Source: Bacillus amyloliquefaciens DSM 7 = ATCC 23350
GTDB taxonomy: Bacteria > Bacillota > Bacilli > Bacillales > Bacillaceae
Direction: 5' to 3'
Assembly: GCF_000196735.1 (NCBI RefSeq)
Contig: NC_014551.1
Location: 2,847,001-2,911,000 of the forward strand
Length of the DNA: 64,000 nucleotides
Shown here: positions 8,128 to 17,956 of the stretch, piece by piece
How the letters are laid out: each line of letters opens with the position of its first letter
Position numbering within the stretch: position 1 is the first letter of the stretch
Made by a program: the position numbers and the translations under genes
Notes under the pieces: generated by a model
What the model was told of the DNA's origin: nothing
What the model saw: the letters and a program-made list of their open reading frames with translations, nothing else
The model's database searches: none

Positions 8128-9393
8128 ATGAAACATTTTGACGTGATTGTGATCGGCGGCGGCCCGTCCGGTTTAATGGCTGCGATTGCCGCAGGCGAAG
8201 AAGGGGCAGATGTCTTATTAATTGATAAAGGAAACAAGCTGGGACGGAAGCTGGCGATTTCCGGCGGCGGGCGCTGCAACGTAACCAACCGCCTCCCCGT
8301 TGAAGAAATCATCAAACACATCCCCGGAAACGGCCGCTTCTTATACAGCGCGTTTTCCGAATTTAACAATGAAGATATCATCGCCTTTTTTGAGAAACTC
8401 GGAATTCAGCTGAAAGAAGAAGACCACGGGCGCATGTTCCCGGTGACAGACAAAGCGCAAAGCGTTGTCGATGCGCTTTTGAACCGTTTAAAAGAACTGA
8501 ATGTCACCATCCGCACAAATGAAAAAATCAAAGAAGTGCGGTACGAGAACGGCAGGGCTGCGGGCATTACGACAAACAATGACGAACACATTTCCGCCGG
8601 CGCCGTCATTATCGCCGTCGGCGGAAAGTCAGTCCCCCACACCGGCAGCACCGGAGACGGCTATGCATGGGCGGAAGCGGCCGGCCACACCGTGACGGAA
8701 CTCTTTCCGACAGAAGTGCCGGTTACGTCCTCAGAGCCGTTTATTAAACAAAAAACACTTCAGGGGCTGTCCCTTAGAAACACGGCCGTCAGCGTCCTGA
8801 ATAAAAAAGGCAAGCCTATCGTCACACATGTGATGGACATGCTGTTTACCCATTTCGGCTTGTCAGGCCCCGCCATTCTCCGCTGCAGCCAGTTTGTCGT
8901 CAAAGAACTGAAAAAGCAGCCCGAGGTCAAGCTCCGCATCGACCTGTTCCCCGGCATCAACGAGGAAGATTTATTTCAGCGGATGCATAAGGAGCTGAAA
9001 GACGCACCGAAAAAAGCGCTCAAAAATGCGCTGAAGCCGTGGATGCAGGAGCGGTACCTGCTTTTCCTTCTGGAACGGAACGGTCTTGATCCGCAAATCA
9101 GCTTTACGGAGCTGCCGAAGGATCAATTCAGGGCGTTTGTCAAAGACTGCAAACAATTTACGGTTGCTGCTGACGGAACGCTTTCTCTGGACAAAGCGTT
9201 TGTCACAGGCGGCGGTGTTTCCGTAAAAGAGATTGAACCGAAACAAATGGCGTCTAAAAAAATGGAAGGCTTATATTTTTGCGGAGAAATCCTCGATATT
9301 CACGGCTACACGGGAGGCTACAATATCACCTCAGCCCTTGTCACGGGGCGCCTCGCCGGCTTGAATGCAGGACGTTTCTCACACTCGCTGTAA
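8128..9393 (+). CDS. ytfP: FAD/NAD(P)-dependent oxidoreductase, HI0933/BaiN-like
   Basis: 421 residues. The N-terminal Rossmann dinucleotide fold [17 protein letters not shown], then [16 protein letters not shown] (the HI0933 family signature, near residue 40) and the C-terminal VTGGGVS ... [16 protein letters not shown] bind FAD. Members are flavoproteins of poorly known substrate; some anaerobic homologues reduce bile-acid intermediates, which does not define this one. Start ATG follows AAAGAAAG. The gene stands alone between divergent ytgP and downstream opuD, which has its own promoter. Confidence 0.88.
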   Translation: MKHFDVIVIGGGPSGLMAAIAAGEEGADVLLIDKGNKLGRKLAISGGGRCNVTNRLPVEEIIKHIPGNGRFLYSAFSEFNNEDIIAFFEKLGIQLKEEDHGRMFPVTDKAQSVVDALLNRLKELNVTIRTNEKIKEVRYENGRAAGITTNNDEHISAGAVIIAVGGKSVPHTGSTGDGYAWAEAAGHTVTELFPTEVPVTSSEPFIKQKTLQGLSLRNTAVSVLNKKGKPIVTHVMDMLFTHFGLSGPAILRCSQFVVKELKKQPEVKLRIDLFPGINEEDLFQRMHKELKDAPKKALKNALKPWMQERYLLFLLERNGLDPQISFTELPKDQFRAFVKDCKQFTVAADGTLSLDKAFVTGGGVSVKEIEPKQMASKKMEGLYFCGEILDIHGYTGGYNITSALVTGRLAGLNAGRFSHSL

Positions 9394-9427
9394 GATGGTC
9401 TAAAGCACATTTACCTGAGCGCCCCCA

Positions 9428-9456
9428 TTGAAAATTGACCAAAAACATGATAGAGT
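9428..9456 (+). promoter_or_regulatory. Likely sigma-A promoter of opuD
   Basis: TTGAAA (9428-9433) and TAGAGT (9451-9456) are separated by 17 bases, about 120 bases upstream of opuD. High-osmolarity induction is known for opuD, but no specific operator is recognisable here. Confidence 0.45.
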
Positions 9457-9572
9457 TTTCTGCGTTTTGTTTCACCTGATTGAGGGAATAGGAAGAAAGG
9501 AATGATCTGCAATCGTACGACCATACTAAAACAAAATGGCGTATCGAAAAAATAGTCAGAGGGTGAGAACGT

Positions 9573-11111
9573 TTGAAAAAGAAGAATATCTCCAGTGTTT
9601 TTTGGATTGTGATTGTTATCACAGCCGCTGCGGTTTTATGGGGTGTCGTTTCTCCGGACAGCCTGCAGCAAGTCACTGAAACAGCGCAAAATTTCATTAC
9701 GGATTCTTTCGGCTGGTATTATCTGCTGGTCGTTTCTATATTTGTCGGTTTCTGTCTCTTTCTCATTGTGAGTCCGATCGGCAACATAAAACTCGGAAAA
9801 CCCGGGGAAAAACCGGAATTCGGGTTATTATCATGGTTTGCCATGCTTTTCAGCGCGGGCATGGGAATCGGTTTGGTATTTTACGGGGCTGCGGAACCGA
9901 TCAGCCATTACGCCATCAGCTCTCCCTCAGGTGAAACAGAAACGCCCCAAGCTTTTCGTGATGCGCTCCGGTACACATTTTTCCACTGGGGGCTGCACGC
10001 TTGGGCCATCTATGCGGTTGTCGCTTTATGTATCGCATATTTTCAATTCAGAAAAGACGCGCCCGGTTTAATCAGCAGCACACTGACACCGCTTTTAGGC
10101 GATAAAGTAAACGGGCCGATCGGCAAGGCAATTGACTGTATCGCCGTGTTTGCGACCGTTGTCGGTGTGGCGACAAGCTTGGGTCTCGGAGCGACTCAGA
10201 TCAACGGCGGTCTGAATTATTTATTCGGCATTCCGAAGACATTTTCCGTTCAGCTGATCCTGATCGTTGTCGTGACCGTGCTTTTCTTGATTTCTGCGTG
10301 GAGCGGAATCGGCAAAGGAATTAAATACTTAAGCAATACCAACATGATACTCGCGGGTATTTTGATGATCTTTATGCTCATTGCAGGCCCGACGGTTTTG
10401 ATTATGAACTCATTTACTGATTCTATCGGCCAATACATCCAAAATATCGTGCAGATGAGCTTTCGCTTGTCACCGAATGATCCCCAAAAGCGCGAATGGA
10501 TTAACAGCTGGACCATTTTCTATTGGGCCTGGTGGATTTCCTGGTCGCCGTTTGTCGGCATATTTATCGCCCGGGTTTCAAGGGGCCGGACCATCCGGGA
10601 ATTTTTAATCGGTGTGTTAGTGACACCTTGTATATTGGCTTTCTTATGGTTTGCAATCTTCGGTGTATCCGCTATGGATCTTCAGCAAAAAGGCGTTTTC
10701 AATGTCGCCGGAATGACAACGGATACGATGCTGTTCGGCGCACTCAGCCACTATCCGCTCACAATGGTGACATCCGTATTAACACTTGTTCTGATCGCTG
10801 TTTTCTTTATTACATCAGCAGATTCAGCGACATTTGTGCTTGGAATGCAAACGTCTTACGGCTCATTGGACCCGTCAAATCGGGTAAAAATCACTTGGGG
10901 CATCATCCAGTCCGCCGTAGCAGCGGTTTTATTATATTCCGGGGGTCTGGCCGCACTGCAAAACACGGCCATTCTCGCTGCGGTCCCGTTTTCAGTCGTG
11001 ATCCTTCTGATGATCGTGTCTCTGTATAAATCATTAGTGAGCGAAAGAAAAGGAATCAAACAAGCGGAGAAATACCAAAAGCCGAGAAGTCCCCGCGTCA
11101 AAAAAGCATAA
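9573..11111 (+). CDS. opuD: Glycine betaine transporter OpuD (BCCT family)
   Basis: 512-residue secondary transporter with 12 predicted membrane helices. BCCT hallmarks are [13 protein letters not shown] in TM3 and the tryptophan-rich signature [22 protein letters not shown] in TM8, whose aromatic residues bind the trimethylammonium group. It imports glycine betaine with sodium for osmoprotection. Translation starts at TTG with AGAGGGTGAG upstream. The basic C-terminal tail ([10 protein letters not shown]) is where osmosensing lies in related carriers. Monocistronic, with a strong terminator after the stop. Confidence 0.93.
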   Translation: MKKKNISSVFWIVIVITAAAVLWGVVSPDSLQQVTETAQNFITDSFGWYYLLVVSIFVGFCLFLIVSPIGNIKLGKPGEKPEFGLLSWFAMLFSAGMGIGLVFYGAAEPISHYAISSPSGETETPQAFRDALRYTFFHWGLHAWAIYAVVALCIAYFQFRKDAPGLISSTLTPLLGDKVNGPIGKAIDCIAVFATVVGVATSLGLGATQINGGLNYLFGIPKTFSVQLILIVVVTVLFLISAWSGIGKGIKYLSNTNMILAGILMIFMLIAGPTVLIMNSFTDSIGQYIQNIVQMSFRLSPNDPQKREWINSWTIFYWAWWISWSPFVGIFIARVSRGRTIREFLIGVLVTPCILAFLWFAIFGVSAMDLQQKGVFNVAGMTTDTMLFGALSHYPLTMVTSVLTLVLIAVFFITSADSATFVLGMQTSYGSLDPSNRVKITWGIIQSAVAAVLLYSGGLAALQNTAILAAVPFSVVILLMIVSLYKSLVSERKGIKQAEKYQKPRSPRVKKA

Positions 11112-11119
11112 TGCACAAC

Positions 11120-11147
11120 GAAGCCCGGCATTCGCCCGGGCTTCTTT
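11120..11147. terminator. Bidirectional terminator between opuD and cse60
   Basis: Perfect GC-rich arms GAAGCCCGG / CCGGGCTTC with a short loop, followed by TTTACTTT; it touches the stop codon of the convergent cse60. Confidence 0.82.
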
Positions 11148-11328
11148 ACTTTCGGTATAAAATGAGAGCGGAAAAACAATAAAGCTGCTCCCCTTCAGGA
11201 TCACAGGCAGCCGCTACCGTATATTTAATATCGACGAGCTGTTCTTCGGAAATTCCTTTTAAAAATGAATTGACTTCAGTCTGCAGATCCTTTTCATGCT
11301 CCTCATCAAAAACAGCTATCTTCAGCAT
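11146..11328 (-). CDS. cse60: Sporulation protein Cse60
   Basis: 60-residue acidic protein starting MLKIAVFDEEHEKDL and ending FSALILYRK, matching the small sigma-E-controlled protein Cse60 (YteV) of B. subtilis in length and sequence as I recall it. Molecular function is unknown. The ATG at 11326-11328 follows AAGGAGAGG; a frame open for 83 codons further upstream is spurious because it runs through the melR promoter region. I could not identify a convincing sigma-E promoter by eye. Confidence 0.85.
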   Translation of the reverse strand: MLKIAVFDEEHEKDLQTEVNSFLKGISEEQLVDIKYTVAAACDPEGEQLYCFSALILYRK

Positions 11329-11408
11329 GTCAGCCTCTCCTTTCTCTATCAATTTATTCCGGTTCAACTGAAATATGATAGAGAAAAACAGATTTCCCTT
11401 TTTACTGA

Positions 11409-11422
11409 TTTTTACTAAAAAA
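11409..11422. promoter_or_regulatory. Upstream member of a candidate MelR operator pair
   Basis: TTTTTACTAAAAA is a near-perfect dyad, just upstream of the melR -35 box. Its reverse complement recurs at 11504-11516. LacI-family regulators bind such symmetric sites, so MelR is the natural candidate; this is inference from position and symmetry. Confidence 0.4.
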
Positions 11423-11436
11423 CTCCAAAAAAGTTG

Positions 11437-11464
11437 TTGAAAACGCTTACTAACATGTGATAAT
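11437..11464 (+). promoter_or_regulatory. melREDCA promoter overlapped by a cre site
   Basis: TTGAAA (11437-11442) and GATAAT (11459-11464) with a 16-base spacer form a good sigma-A promoter. The sequence TTGAAAACGCTTACT (11437-11451) matches the catabolite-responsive element WTGNAARCGNWWWCA at all but the last base and covers the -35 box, so CcpA with HPr-Ser-P should repress the operon in glucose. Confidence 0.7.
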
Positions 11465-11503
11465 ATCACTCTAACAATAACCAGGTCATTTCTATTTAGT
11501 AAA

Positions 11504-11516
11504 TTTTTAGTAAAAA
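11504..11516. promoter_or_regulatory. Downstream member of a candidate MelR operator pair
   Basis: TTTTTAGTAAAAA is the exact reverse complement of the 13-mer at 11409-11421, with centres 95 bases apart (about nine helical turns). A further TTTAGTAAA half-copy lies immediately upstream at 11495-11503. The site is just before the melR ribosome site. Confidence 0.4.
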
Positions 11517-11527
11517 GGAGATGCGAA

Positions 11528-12554
11528 ATGGTCCGTCTCAAAGATATTGCCTTACAGGCGTCTGTATCCAGCGCCACAGTATCGAGAATTTTAAACAGAG
11601 ATGACTCTTTAGCCGTGACTGAAGAAACAAGAGAAAAAGTCCTGCGGATCGCCGATGAGCTGGGCTATCAGCCGTCGGCAAAAAAACGAAAAAACCGCAG
11701 CCGCAATGATTCTGCCCCCCTGATCGGCGTTGTCAGCTGCCTGTCACCGGAGGAAGAACGGCAGGACCCTTATTTTTCGGCGATCAGAAAAGGCATTGAA
11801 GAAGAATGTTTTCAGCAAAAAATTTTTCATCACTTCTTCTATCCATCTCGGTTCTTTTCAAGAGCATATGTTTCACGAATTGGACGGTGTGATCGTAATC
11901 GGCAGCCTCCAAGACGAGGCGCTCACGAATATCAGCACCTCTTTCAGACACGCCGTATTTGTTAACGGCATACCTGATCCCGCCCGCTACGACTCCGTCA
12001 GCGTAGACTTTTATGCCGCAGCGCAGAAAGCGATAGAACATCTGCTGTCGCTCGGTTATCGGCGGCTTGGTTATATCGGCGGCCGGGAGCGGGAGCATAC
12101 CGTGATAGACGGTGTAAACAGCAATCAAACAATTGAAGATAAGCGCCTGACCGCTTTCTTACAAATGGCCGGCGCCGAGCCGGAGCACGTGCTGGTCGGC
12201 GAATACAGCATGCACGAAGGTTTCCGGCTGATGAAGGAAGCCATCAAAGGCGGCAGTCTGCCCGACGCCTTCTTTATTGCAAGTGATTCGATGGCCATCG
12301 GCGCTTTAAAAGCCCTGCAGGAAGCCGGCCTTCAAGTCCCGCGCGATACAGCGATTGTCAGCTTCAACGGCATTGATGAAGCGGAATACGCCAGCACGCC
12401 TTTATCAACGGTAAAAGTATATACAGAAGAGATGGGCCGGACGGGTGTCAAATTGCTTCTTGACCGTTTGAACGGCAGGACCGTCCCGCTGGCCGTGACG
12501 CTCCCCACTTCACTGATTGTCAGACAAAGCTGCGGATCACAAGAAAGGAGGTGA
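11528..12554 (+). pseudogene. melR: LacI-family repressor of the melibiose operon, frameshifted
   Basis: The first frame (from ATG 11528) encodes a LacI helix-turn-helix (LKDIALQASVSSATVSRILN) and the start of the ligand domain. It leaves homology near residue 100 and stops at 11965. The rest of the ligand-binding domain (from FFITSSIHLGSFQEHMFHEL through VSFNGIDEAEYASTPLSTVK) continues in the next frame to TGA 12554. The junction is an A6-T5 run at 11817-11827, where one extra base explains the shift; together the two parts make a normal protein of about 341 residues. Also called msmR. Either a real inactivation, giving constitutive operon expression, or a homopolymer sequencing error. Confidence 0.85.
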
Positions 12555-12595
12555 CGTTTCCCGCAGCATTTATATCATATTTAAAGGAGGAAAAG

Positions 12596-13873
12596 ATGAA
12601 ACGCTTACTGGTTTTGTTTCTTTCTTTTATTTGTATGATACTTCCCGGCTGTTCCGCGGGACAGAGCAGCGCAGGAGAAAAGCAGAAAACCTTGACCGTC
12701 TATTCCACTATATCCTCAGACAGCGAACGCGCCGTGTTCAGAGAATTGGCTGATTCATTCCAAAAAGAACATCCGGGCATTCAAGTAAAAGTTCATTTCC
12801 CAGGCAATGACTACGAAAATATGATGAGAGTCAGAATGGCGGCCGATGACATGCCCGATCTATTCGACACTCACGGCTGGGCCAAAATCCGCTACGGAGA
12901 ATATACAGCCGACCTCAGCGGCATGTCTTGGACGAAGCGGCTCGATCCGAATTTAAACAGCATGCTCAAGGACGCCAAAGGCAGGATATACGCCTTCCCT
13001 CTGAATCAGGCAAAGGACGGGCTTGCTTACAACCGCACCCTTTTGGAAAGATACGGAATTAAACCACCGGACACGATGGACGATTTCATGAAGGCGCTGA
13101 GACAGGTTAAAGAAAAAAGCGGCGGAACAGTCACTCCCTTCTGGTTTGCCGGCTATGAGAAAAGCTCATTTGCCCAATATTACGATCAATTCGCCGCACC
13201 GCTTCTCATCACAGATCCCGCTCACCGTTACAAAAAGCAGCTGTTAAACGGAACCTTCCGCTGGACACACTTCACCTATTTATCTGACAAACTGAAAGAG
13301 ATGCAAAAAGAAAACCTGCTCAATACGGATGCCGTGACGGCAAAACGTTCCCAGCTGATTGATCTGATGGCGCAAAACAAAATCGCCTTTACGCTGCAGA
13401 GCGGCACCCTCGGCCAAGACGTCGCTCAAATCAATCCGAAGGTAAAAGTCGGCATCATACCGACCCCGGCAGTCCACAAAGGAGACGCACCGGTATGGAT
13501 CGGGGGCGAACGTTATACGCTGGCGGCATCCAAGGATTCCTCTCGGCTGAAAGAAGCGAAACAGTTTATCGCATTTATGGCCCGTCCAGAACATGCAAAA
13601 TCAATTGCCGAAGCGACCTCGCTTCCGGCAGGATTAGTGAATGTAAAGACGGACATTTTTTACGCAAATGACTATAAACGCTATCAGCATATTAAGGTGC
13701 AGCCTTATTTCGACCGCCTTTATTTGCCGAACGGAATGTGGGATGTGATGGGCACGGCCGGGCAGGAGCTGATGGCTGATATCTTAACTCCCTCAGAAAT
13801 TTCGGCGAAACTCGGCAGGGAATATAAGCGGCTCCGTCTTCAATCTGATTCACAGGGAGCTGAAGAAGAATGA
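12596..13873 (+). CDS. melE: Sugar-binding lipoprotein of the raffinose/melibiose ABC importer
   Basis: 425 residues. The N terminus [19 protein letters not shown] is a lipoprotein signal peptide with lipobox LPGC, so the protein is anchored outside the membrane. The rest is a family-1 extracellular solute-binding protein ([20 protein letters not shown] onward). It binds raffinose-family oligosaccharides and melibiose and delivers them to MelD/MelC. The ATG at 12596 follows AAAGGAGG; an earlier in-frame ATG at 12551 overlaps the melR stop and would bury the signal peptide. Also called msmE. Its stop overlaps the melD start (ATGA). Confidence 0.92.
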   Translation: MKRLLVLFLSFICMILPGCSAGQSSAGEKQKTLTVYSTISSDSERAVFRELADSFQKEHPGIQVKVHFPGNDYENMMRVRMAADDMPDLFDTHGWAKIRYGEYTADLSGMSWTKRLDPNLNSMLKDAKGRIYAFPLNQAKDGLAYNRTLLERYGIKPPDTMDDFMKALRQVKEKSGGTVTPFWFAGYEKSSFAQYYDQFAAPLLITDPAHRYKKQLLNGTFRWTHFTYLSDKLKEMQKENLLNTDAVTAKRSQLIDLMAQNKIAFTLQSGTLGQDVAQINPKVKVGIIPTPAVHKGDAPVWIGGERYTLAASKDSSRLKEAKQFIAFMARPEHAKSIAEATSLPAGLVNVKTDIFYANDYKRYQHIKVQPYFDRLYLPNGMWDVMGTAGQELMADILTPSEISAKLGREYKRLRLQSDSQGAEEE

Positions 13874-14784
13874 GTGATCTTGCAAGAGAAACCGCCGGAT
13901 TTCAAAATAAAAAGCCGATTAAACCCGCGTCATTATGGTGGATGTACGTCCCTGCTCTTGCCACGGTTTTTATTTTCATGATTTTTCCGTTTGCCAAAGG
14001 CGCTTTTATCACATTTACAAACTGGAACGGCTTCTCACAGACATATCAATGGGTGGGGGTCACCCAATATAAAAGGCTTTTGACAGACCCGGACACATGG
14101 CTCGTTGTGAAAAACACTTTGCTTTACGGGCTCGGAAGCACTTTTTTTCAGAATATGCTCGGGCTTTTATATGCGCTGCTTTTGAATCAAAGCTTAAAAA
14201 TGAAGGCGCTCACAAGAACGATCGTCTACCTGCCTGTCATTATCAGTCCGCTGATCATGGGATACATTTGGTATTTTATTTTCTCGTATGACGGGGGCGC
14301 GCTGAATGATGTGCTTGGCGCGTTGGGTATCGGTTCTGTCAACGCCTTGGCAAGCCCGGCGGCAAACCCGTGGATCATCGTCATGATTAACACCTACCAA
14401 TACGCAGGCATTGCGATGATTGTATATTTGGCGGGCCTGCAAAGCATTCCGAAAGATTATTACGAAGCGGCAAAAATAGATGGCGCGGGAGGCCTTCAGC
14501 CGTTTTTCACCATTACCCTGCCTTTATTGATGCCGGCTGTCACCATCAATATGGTCATCAATATCATCGGAGGACTCAAGCTGTTTGATGTCATTTTCGC
14601 CCTGACCGCAGGCGGGCCGGGCAATTCCTCCCAATCGATGTCGACATTTATGTATGATTTATATTTTAAACGGCAGGATGCGGGATATGCCGCCGCCCAA
14701 GGCGTGTTTATGTCCGTCATTATTCTTGTCATCAGCTTTTCGGCTCTCGTGTATTTCAAACGAAAGGAGACGGAAATGTCATGA
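13870..14784 (+). CDS. melD: Raffinose/melibiose ABC importer permease MelD
   Basis: 304-residue inner-membrane permease of the MalF type with six main hydrophobic segments and the EAA loop [24 protein letters not shown] (about residues 195-218) that docks the ATPase. No ATPase gene is in this operon; in B. subtilis the shared sugar ATPase MsmX energises it, which is probable here. Start and stop overlap melE and melC by four bases (ATGA), indicating tight translational coupling. Also called amyD. Confidence 0.91.
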   Translation: MSDLARETAGFQNKKPIKPASLWWMYVPALATVFIFMIFPFAKGAFITFTNWNGFSQTYQWVGVTQYKRLLTDPDTWLVVKNTLLYGLGSTFFQNMLGLLYALLLNQSLKMKALTRTIVYLPVIISPLIMGYIWYFIFSYDGGALNDVLGALGIGSVNALASPAANPWIIVMINTYQYAGIAMIVYLAGLQSIPKDYYEAAKIDGAGGLQPFFTITLPLLMPAVTINMVINIIGGLKLFDVIFALTAGGPGNSSQSMSTFMYDLYFKRQDAGYAAAQGVFMSVIILVISFSALVYFKRKETEMS

Positions 14785-15602
14785 AAACAGTCCGAATGCG
14801 GATCTTTACCCTCTTGGCTGCCGTCATCTCATGCGTTCATATTGTCCCCTTTTATATATTGCTGACCACGTCATTAAAAGCAAAAGGAGACTACAGTTCA
14901 AAATGGTCGCTGCCCTCCGCTTTTTCATTTCAGAATTTCCGTGAAGCATGGGAGCGGGCCTCTCTCGGGCAATCTTTTCTGAACACGATCATCATTACAG
15001 CCGTTTCCGCCGCTTTGTTAATTTTCATGGGTTCGCTTGCCGCATATCCGCTCGCAAGAAGAAATACGAAGCTGAATAAAATCGTCTTCGGCCTTTTGAT
15101 TTCAATTATGATCATCCCGCCTTTGACTTCCATGGTTCCTTTATACAAGATGGTCGCTGATGCGGGACTGATCAATACGCATGCCGCAGCGATTCTCATT
15201 AATACGGCTGCATATATGCCGCTGACCGTTTTCTTATATTCAGGATTTATCCGCTCTTCCATTCCGAAAGAGCTTGAGGAAGCGGCCAAGATGGACGGCG
15301 CCGGATTGATCAGGACTTTTTATACGATCGTGTTTCCCCTGCTGAAACCGATTACCGCAACGGTCTGCATTATTTCCTGCGTGTTTATCTGGAACGATTA
15401 TCAATTTGCGATTTTCTTTTTACAAGATCAAAAGGTGCAGACGTTGACCGTGGCCATGGCGGGATTCTTCGGCGAAAACGCGAACAATCTTCACTTAGTC
15501 GCCGCAGCCGCAATTATGGCGATGCTGCCGATGGTCGTTTTGTTTTTGGCCCTTCAAAAATATTTTATCTCAGGGCTGTCCTCCGGGGCAGTCAAAGGCT
15601 GA
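14781..15602 (+). CDS. melC: Raffinose/melibiose ABC importer permease MelC
   Basis: 273-residue MalG-type permease with six hydrophobic helices and the EAA loop [25 protein letters not shown] near residue 170. With MelD it forms the membrane channel for alpha-galactosides delivered by MelE. The start overlaps the melD stop (ATGA), and the preceding AAAGGAGACGG in melD is its ribosome site. Also called amyC. Followed after 22 bases by melA. Confidence 0.91.
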   Translation: MKTVRMRIFTLLAAVISCVHIVPFYILLTTSLKAKGDYSSKWSLPSAFSFQNFREAWERASLGQSFLNTIIITAVSAALLIFMGSLAAYPLARRNTKLNKIVFGLLISIMIIPPLTSMVPLYKMVADAGLINTHAAAILINTAAYMPLTVFLYSGFIRSSIPKELEEAAKMDGAGLIRTFYTIVFPLLKPITATVCIISCVFIWNDYQFAIFFLQDQKVQTLTVAMAGFFGENANNLHLVAAAAIMAMLPMVVLFLALQKYFISGLSSGAVKG

Positions 15603-15624
15603 GAAGAAAAGGGAGGAATTTCTG

Positions 15625-16923
15625 TTGAAGAAAATTACGTTTATCGGAGCGGGAAGCACGATATTTGCGAAAAATGTACTGGGAGACTGTTTACTGACTG
15701 AAGCTTTAAACGGATTTGAATTCGCGCTTTATGATATTGATGCTGTACGGCTGAAAGAATCCCAGCTCATGCTGGAAAACATGAGAGACCGCTATAATAC
15801 GAGCGTATCCATCATTTCTTACGATGACCGAAAACAGGCGCTAAAACAGGCCGGCTATGTGATAAACGCCATTCAGGTCGGCGGTTATAAACCCGCGACG
15901 GTCATTGACTTTGACATCCCTAAGCGGTACGGCCTGCGCCAGACGATTGCCGATACCGTCGGAATAGGCGGCATTTTCCGTTCCCTTCGCACCATCCCCG
16001 TTTTATTTGACATCGCTAAAGACATGGAAGAGGTCTGTCCGGATGCGTGGCTGTTAAACTATACAAATCCGATGGCTTCTCTGACCGGCGCGATGCTCAG
16101 ACATACAAATGTAAAAACGGTCGGCCTGTGCCACAGCGTACAGGTCTGTACAAAAGATCTGTTTGACTCACTCGGCATGGATCACGAAGGTACGGAAGAA
16201 CGCATTGCCGGCATCAATCACATGGCTTGGCTCTTAGAGATCAAAAAAGACGGAATTGATTTGTATCCGGAAATTAAAAGACGCGCCCGCGAGAAACAAA
16301 AGACGAAACATAATGACATGGTGCGGTTTGAGCTGATGGATAAGTTCGGCTGCTACGTAACGGAATCATCTGAGCACAATGCCGAATATCACCCGTATTT
16401 TATAAAAAGCCGGTATCCGGAGCTGATAGATGAACTCCAGATCCCGCTAGATGAATATCCGAGAAGATGCGCAGAACAAATCAAAAACTGGGAAACGATA
16501 AGAGACGGCATCATCAACAATCAAAACCTGACGCATGAGCGCTCGAATGAATACGGTTCGAGAATTATAGAAGCGATGGAGACGGGCCGTCCGTTTATGT
16601 TCGGCGGCAATGTGCTGAATACGGGACTCATACCGAATCTGCCGGCGAAAGCAGTCGTTGAAGTGCCTTGCGCAGCCGTTAAAAATCAAATTATGCCTTG
16701 CTATTCAGGCGAACTTCCGGAACAGCTCGCGGCGCTTAACAGAACAAACATTAATACACAGCTTTTAACCATCGAAGCGGCCGTTACTTTAAAAAAGGAA
16801 GCCGTATATCAGGCGGCCATGCTTGATCCGCATACGAGCGCCGAGCTTTCCATGAATGACATCATCTCTTTGTGCGATGATTTATTTGAAGCCCATAAAG
16901 ACTGGCTTCCGGCGTATCACTGA
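15625..16923 (+). CDS. melA: Alpha-galactosidase MelA, glycoside hydrolase family 4
   Basis: 432-residue cytosolic enzyme that hydrolyses melibiose and raffinose-type alpha-1,6-galactosides by the NAD+/Mn2+-dependent redox-elimination mechanism of GH4. The N-terminal Rossmann motif ITFIGAGST binds NAD; NYTNPMA, the metal-ligand segment GLCHSVQ and GINHMAW are the family-4 active-site blocks. TTG start with GGGAGG nine bases upstream. Last gene of the operon, followed by a strong terminator. Confidence 0.93.
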   Translation: MKKITFIGAGSTIFAKNVLGDCLLTEALNGFEFALYDIDAVRLKESQLMLENMRDRYNTSVSIISYDDRKQALKQAGYVINAIQVGGYKPATVIDFDIPKRYGLRQTIADTVGIGGIFRSLRTIPVLFDIAKDMEEVCPDAWLLNYTNPMASLTGAMLRHTNVKTVGLCHSVQVCTKDLFDSLGMDHEGTEERIAGINHMAWLLEIKKDGIDLYPEIKRRAREKQKTKHNDMVRFELMDKFGCYVTESSEHNAEYHPYFIKSRYPELIDELQIPLDEYPRRCAEQIKNWETIRDGIINNQNLTHERSNEYGSRIIEAMETGRPFMFGGNVLNTGLIPNLPAKAVVEVPCAAVKNQIMPCYSGELPEQLAALNRTNINTQLLTIEAAVTLKKEAVYQAAMLDPHTSAELSMNDIISLCDDLFEAHKDWLPAYH

Positions 16924-16929
16924 TCATTC

Positions 16930-16963
16930 GCGATCCGGCCCCGGAGGGGGCTGGATCGCTTTT
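16930..16963 (+). terminator. Terminator of the melREDCA operon
   Basis: Long stem GCGATCCGGCCCC / GGGGCTGGATCGC with loop GGAG and one mismatch, followed by TTTT seven bases after the melA stop. Confidence 0.88.
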
Positions 16964-17450
16964 ATATGTTCAGCACCAGTTTGACCGTCTGCAGGGTGTG
17001 TCCTTTAAAGTCTTCTTCAAATTCACATACCCGGTGAAACCCTTTCGCTTGATAAAAGGACAAGGCGGTGCGGTTCTCTTTTTCTGCATGGACATAAAGC
17101 TCTTTTATTCCGGCAGACTGTCTGATACATTCTTTAAGGAGTGACGTGCCTATCCCGTTTCCCTGAAAACCCGGATCAATATAAATAGCGGTCAGCTCCG
17201 CTTTTCCGTCTTTTTGAACCGGAGTGACATTTGCAAAGCCGAGTACTTTTCCCTCTTTTCCTTCTGCAACAAAGAACAGAGAATGCTGAAGCCGGCGTTC
17301 CATCATTTCATCCTGATAGGCGGATTTGAGAAACTGATCCTGAATGTGTCTGGGGATAATCCCTTCATACGTATGATGCCAGCTTCGTTCTGCGACTTGC
17401 CGGACCTGTTTGATATCACTTGCTTTCATAGCACGGATCATCGGTTTCAC
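16962..17450 (-). CDS. GNAT family N-acetyltransferase
   Basis: About 162 residues with the GNAT fold: motif A LTAIYIDPGFQGNGIGTSLLKECI (near residue 95), whose QGNGIG loop binds acetyl-CoA pyrophosphate, and the later ELYVHAEKENRTALSFYQAKGF. Substrate unknown. I place the start at GTG 17448-17450, eight bases after GGAGG; the frame stays open 23 more codons but these encode FFFFFNRKK, which is the stem of the upstream terminator hairpin. I do not recall this gene between melA and ytwF in B. subtilis 168, so it may be lineage-specific. Confidence 0.85.
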   Translation of the reverse strand: MKPMIRAMKASDIKQVRQVAERSWHHTYEGIIPRHIQDQFLKSAYQDEMMERRLQHSLFFVAEGKEGKVLGFANVTPVQKDGKAELTAIYIDPGFQGNGIGTSLLKECIRQSAGIKELYVHAEKENRTALSFYQAKGFHRVCEFEEDFKGHTLQTVKLVLNI

Positions 17451-17480
17451 TTGATTCGCCTCCCGTTTTTTTCTATTAAA

Positions 17481-17516
17481 AAAGAAGAAAAAGACGTACG
17501 TTCCTTTTTCTTCTTT
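17481..17516 (-). terminator. Terminator of ytwF
   Basis: On the minus strand AAAGAAGAAAAAG and CTTTTTCTTCTTT form a perfect 13-base, AT-rich stem with a ten-base loop, followed by TTTAAT. It separates ytwF from the GNAT gene. Confidence 0.55.
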
Positions 17517-17528
17517 CACTACAAAACG

Positions 17529-17840
17529 TTATTTCTTCGGCTTTGTTTCGCCTTCCCACTCCAGCATGCCGCCTTCAACATTAACCGTACGGAAGCCCTG
17601 CTCATGTAAATACATGCAAACATTCATGCTTCTTTTTCCGGAACGGCAGATAAATACATATTCTTTGTCCTTGTCTAACGCATCCATCTTCTCAGGGATG
17701 TCTCCCATGCGGATATGAACAGCCTGCGGAATCATTCCTTCGGCTACTTCTTCATCTTCTCTGACATCAATCAGATACAGCTCTTCTCCCGCTTTTAATT
17801 TCTCTTCCAGTGCGGCTGTGCTGATTTCATTTATTTTCAA
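17529..17840 (-). CDS. ytwF: Single-domain rhodanese-like sulfurtransferase
   Basis: 103-residue cytosolic rhodanese domain: LYLIDVREDEEVAEGMIPQAVHI, then the active-site loop VFICRSGKRS with the persulfide-carrying cysteine near residue 65, then the C-terminal NVEGGMLEWEG. It probably carries sulfane sulfur; the partner is unknown. Translation begins at TTG nine bases after GGGAG. Lies between leuS and the GNAT gene, all on the minus strand but each with its own terminator. Confidence 0.88.
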   Translation of the reverse strand: MKINEISTAALEEKLKAGEELYLIDVREDEEVAEGMIPQAVHIRMGDIPEKMDALDKDKEYVFICRSGKRSMNVCMYLHEQGFRTVNVEGGMLEWEGETKPKK

Positions 17841-17918
17841 TGTGTGACACTCCCATTCGTCTTAATGATTTTAAGTATACCAAAGCCTGCGGGGCAATTT
17901 CTATGCTAGAGGCCTGAT

Positions 17919-17946
17919 AAAAAAACCCCTCTTTTTATGAGAGGGG
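17919..17946 (-). terminator. Terminator of leuS
   Basis: Minus-strand stem CCCCTCT/AGAGGGG with loop CATAAAA, followed by TTTTTTT, ten bases beyond the leuS stop. Confidence 0.85.
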
Positions 17947-17956
17947 CTTCGCCCGG

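Noticed and set aside
11817-11828. Programmed ribosomal frameshifting in melR
   Set aside because: The A6-T5 run is slippery, but LacI-family repressors are not known to need frameshifting and no stimulatory structure or upstream ribosome-like site stands out. A mutation or base-call error is simpler.
16930-17519. Longer GNAT protein starting at 17519
   Set aside because: The first codons encode the terminator hairpin of ytwF and there is no ribosome site; the GTG at 17450 is eight bases after GGAGG.
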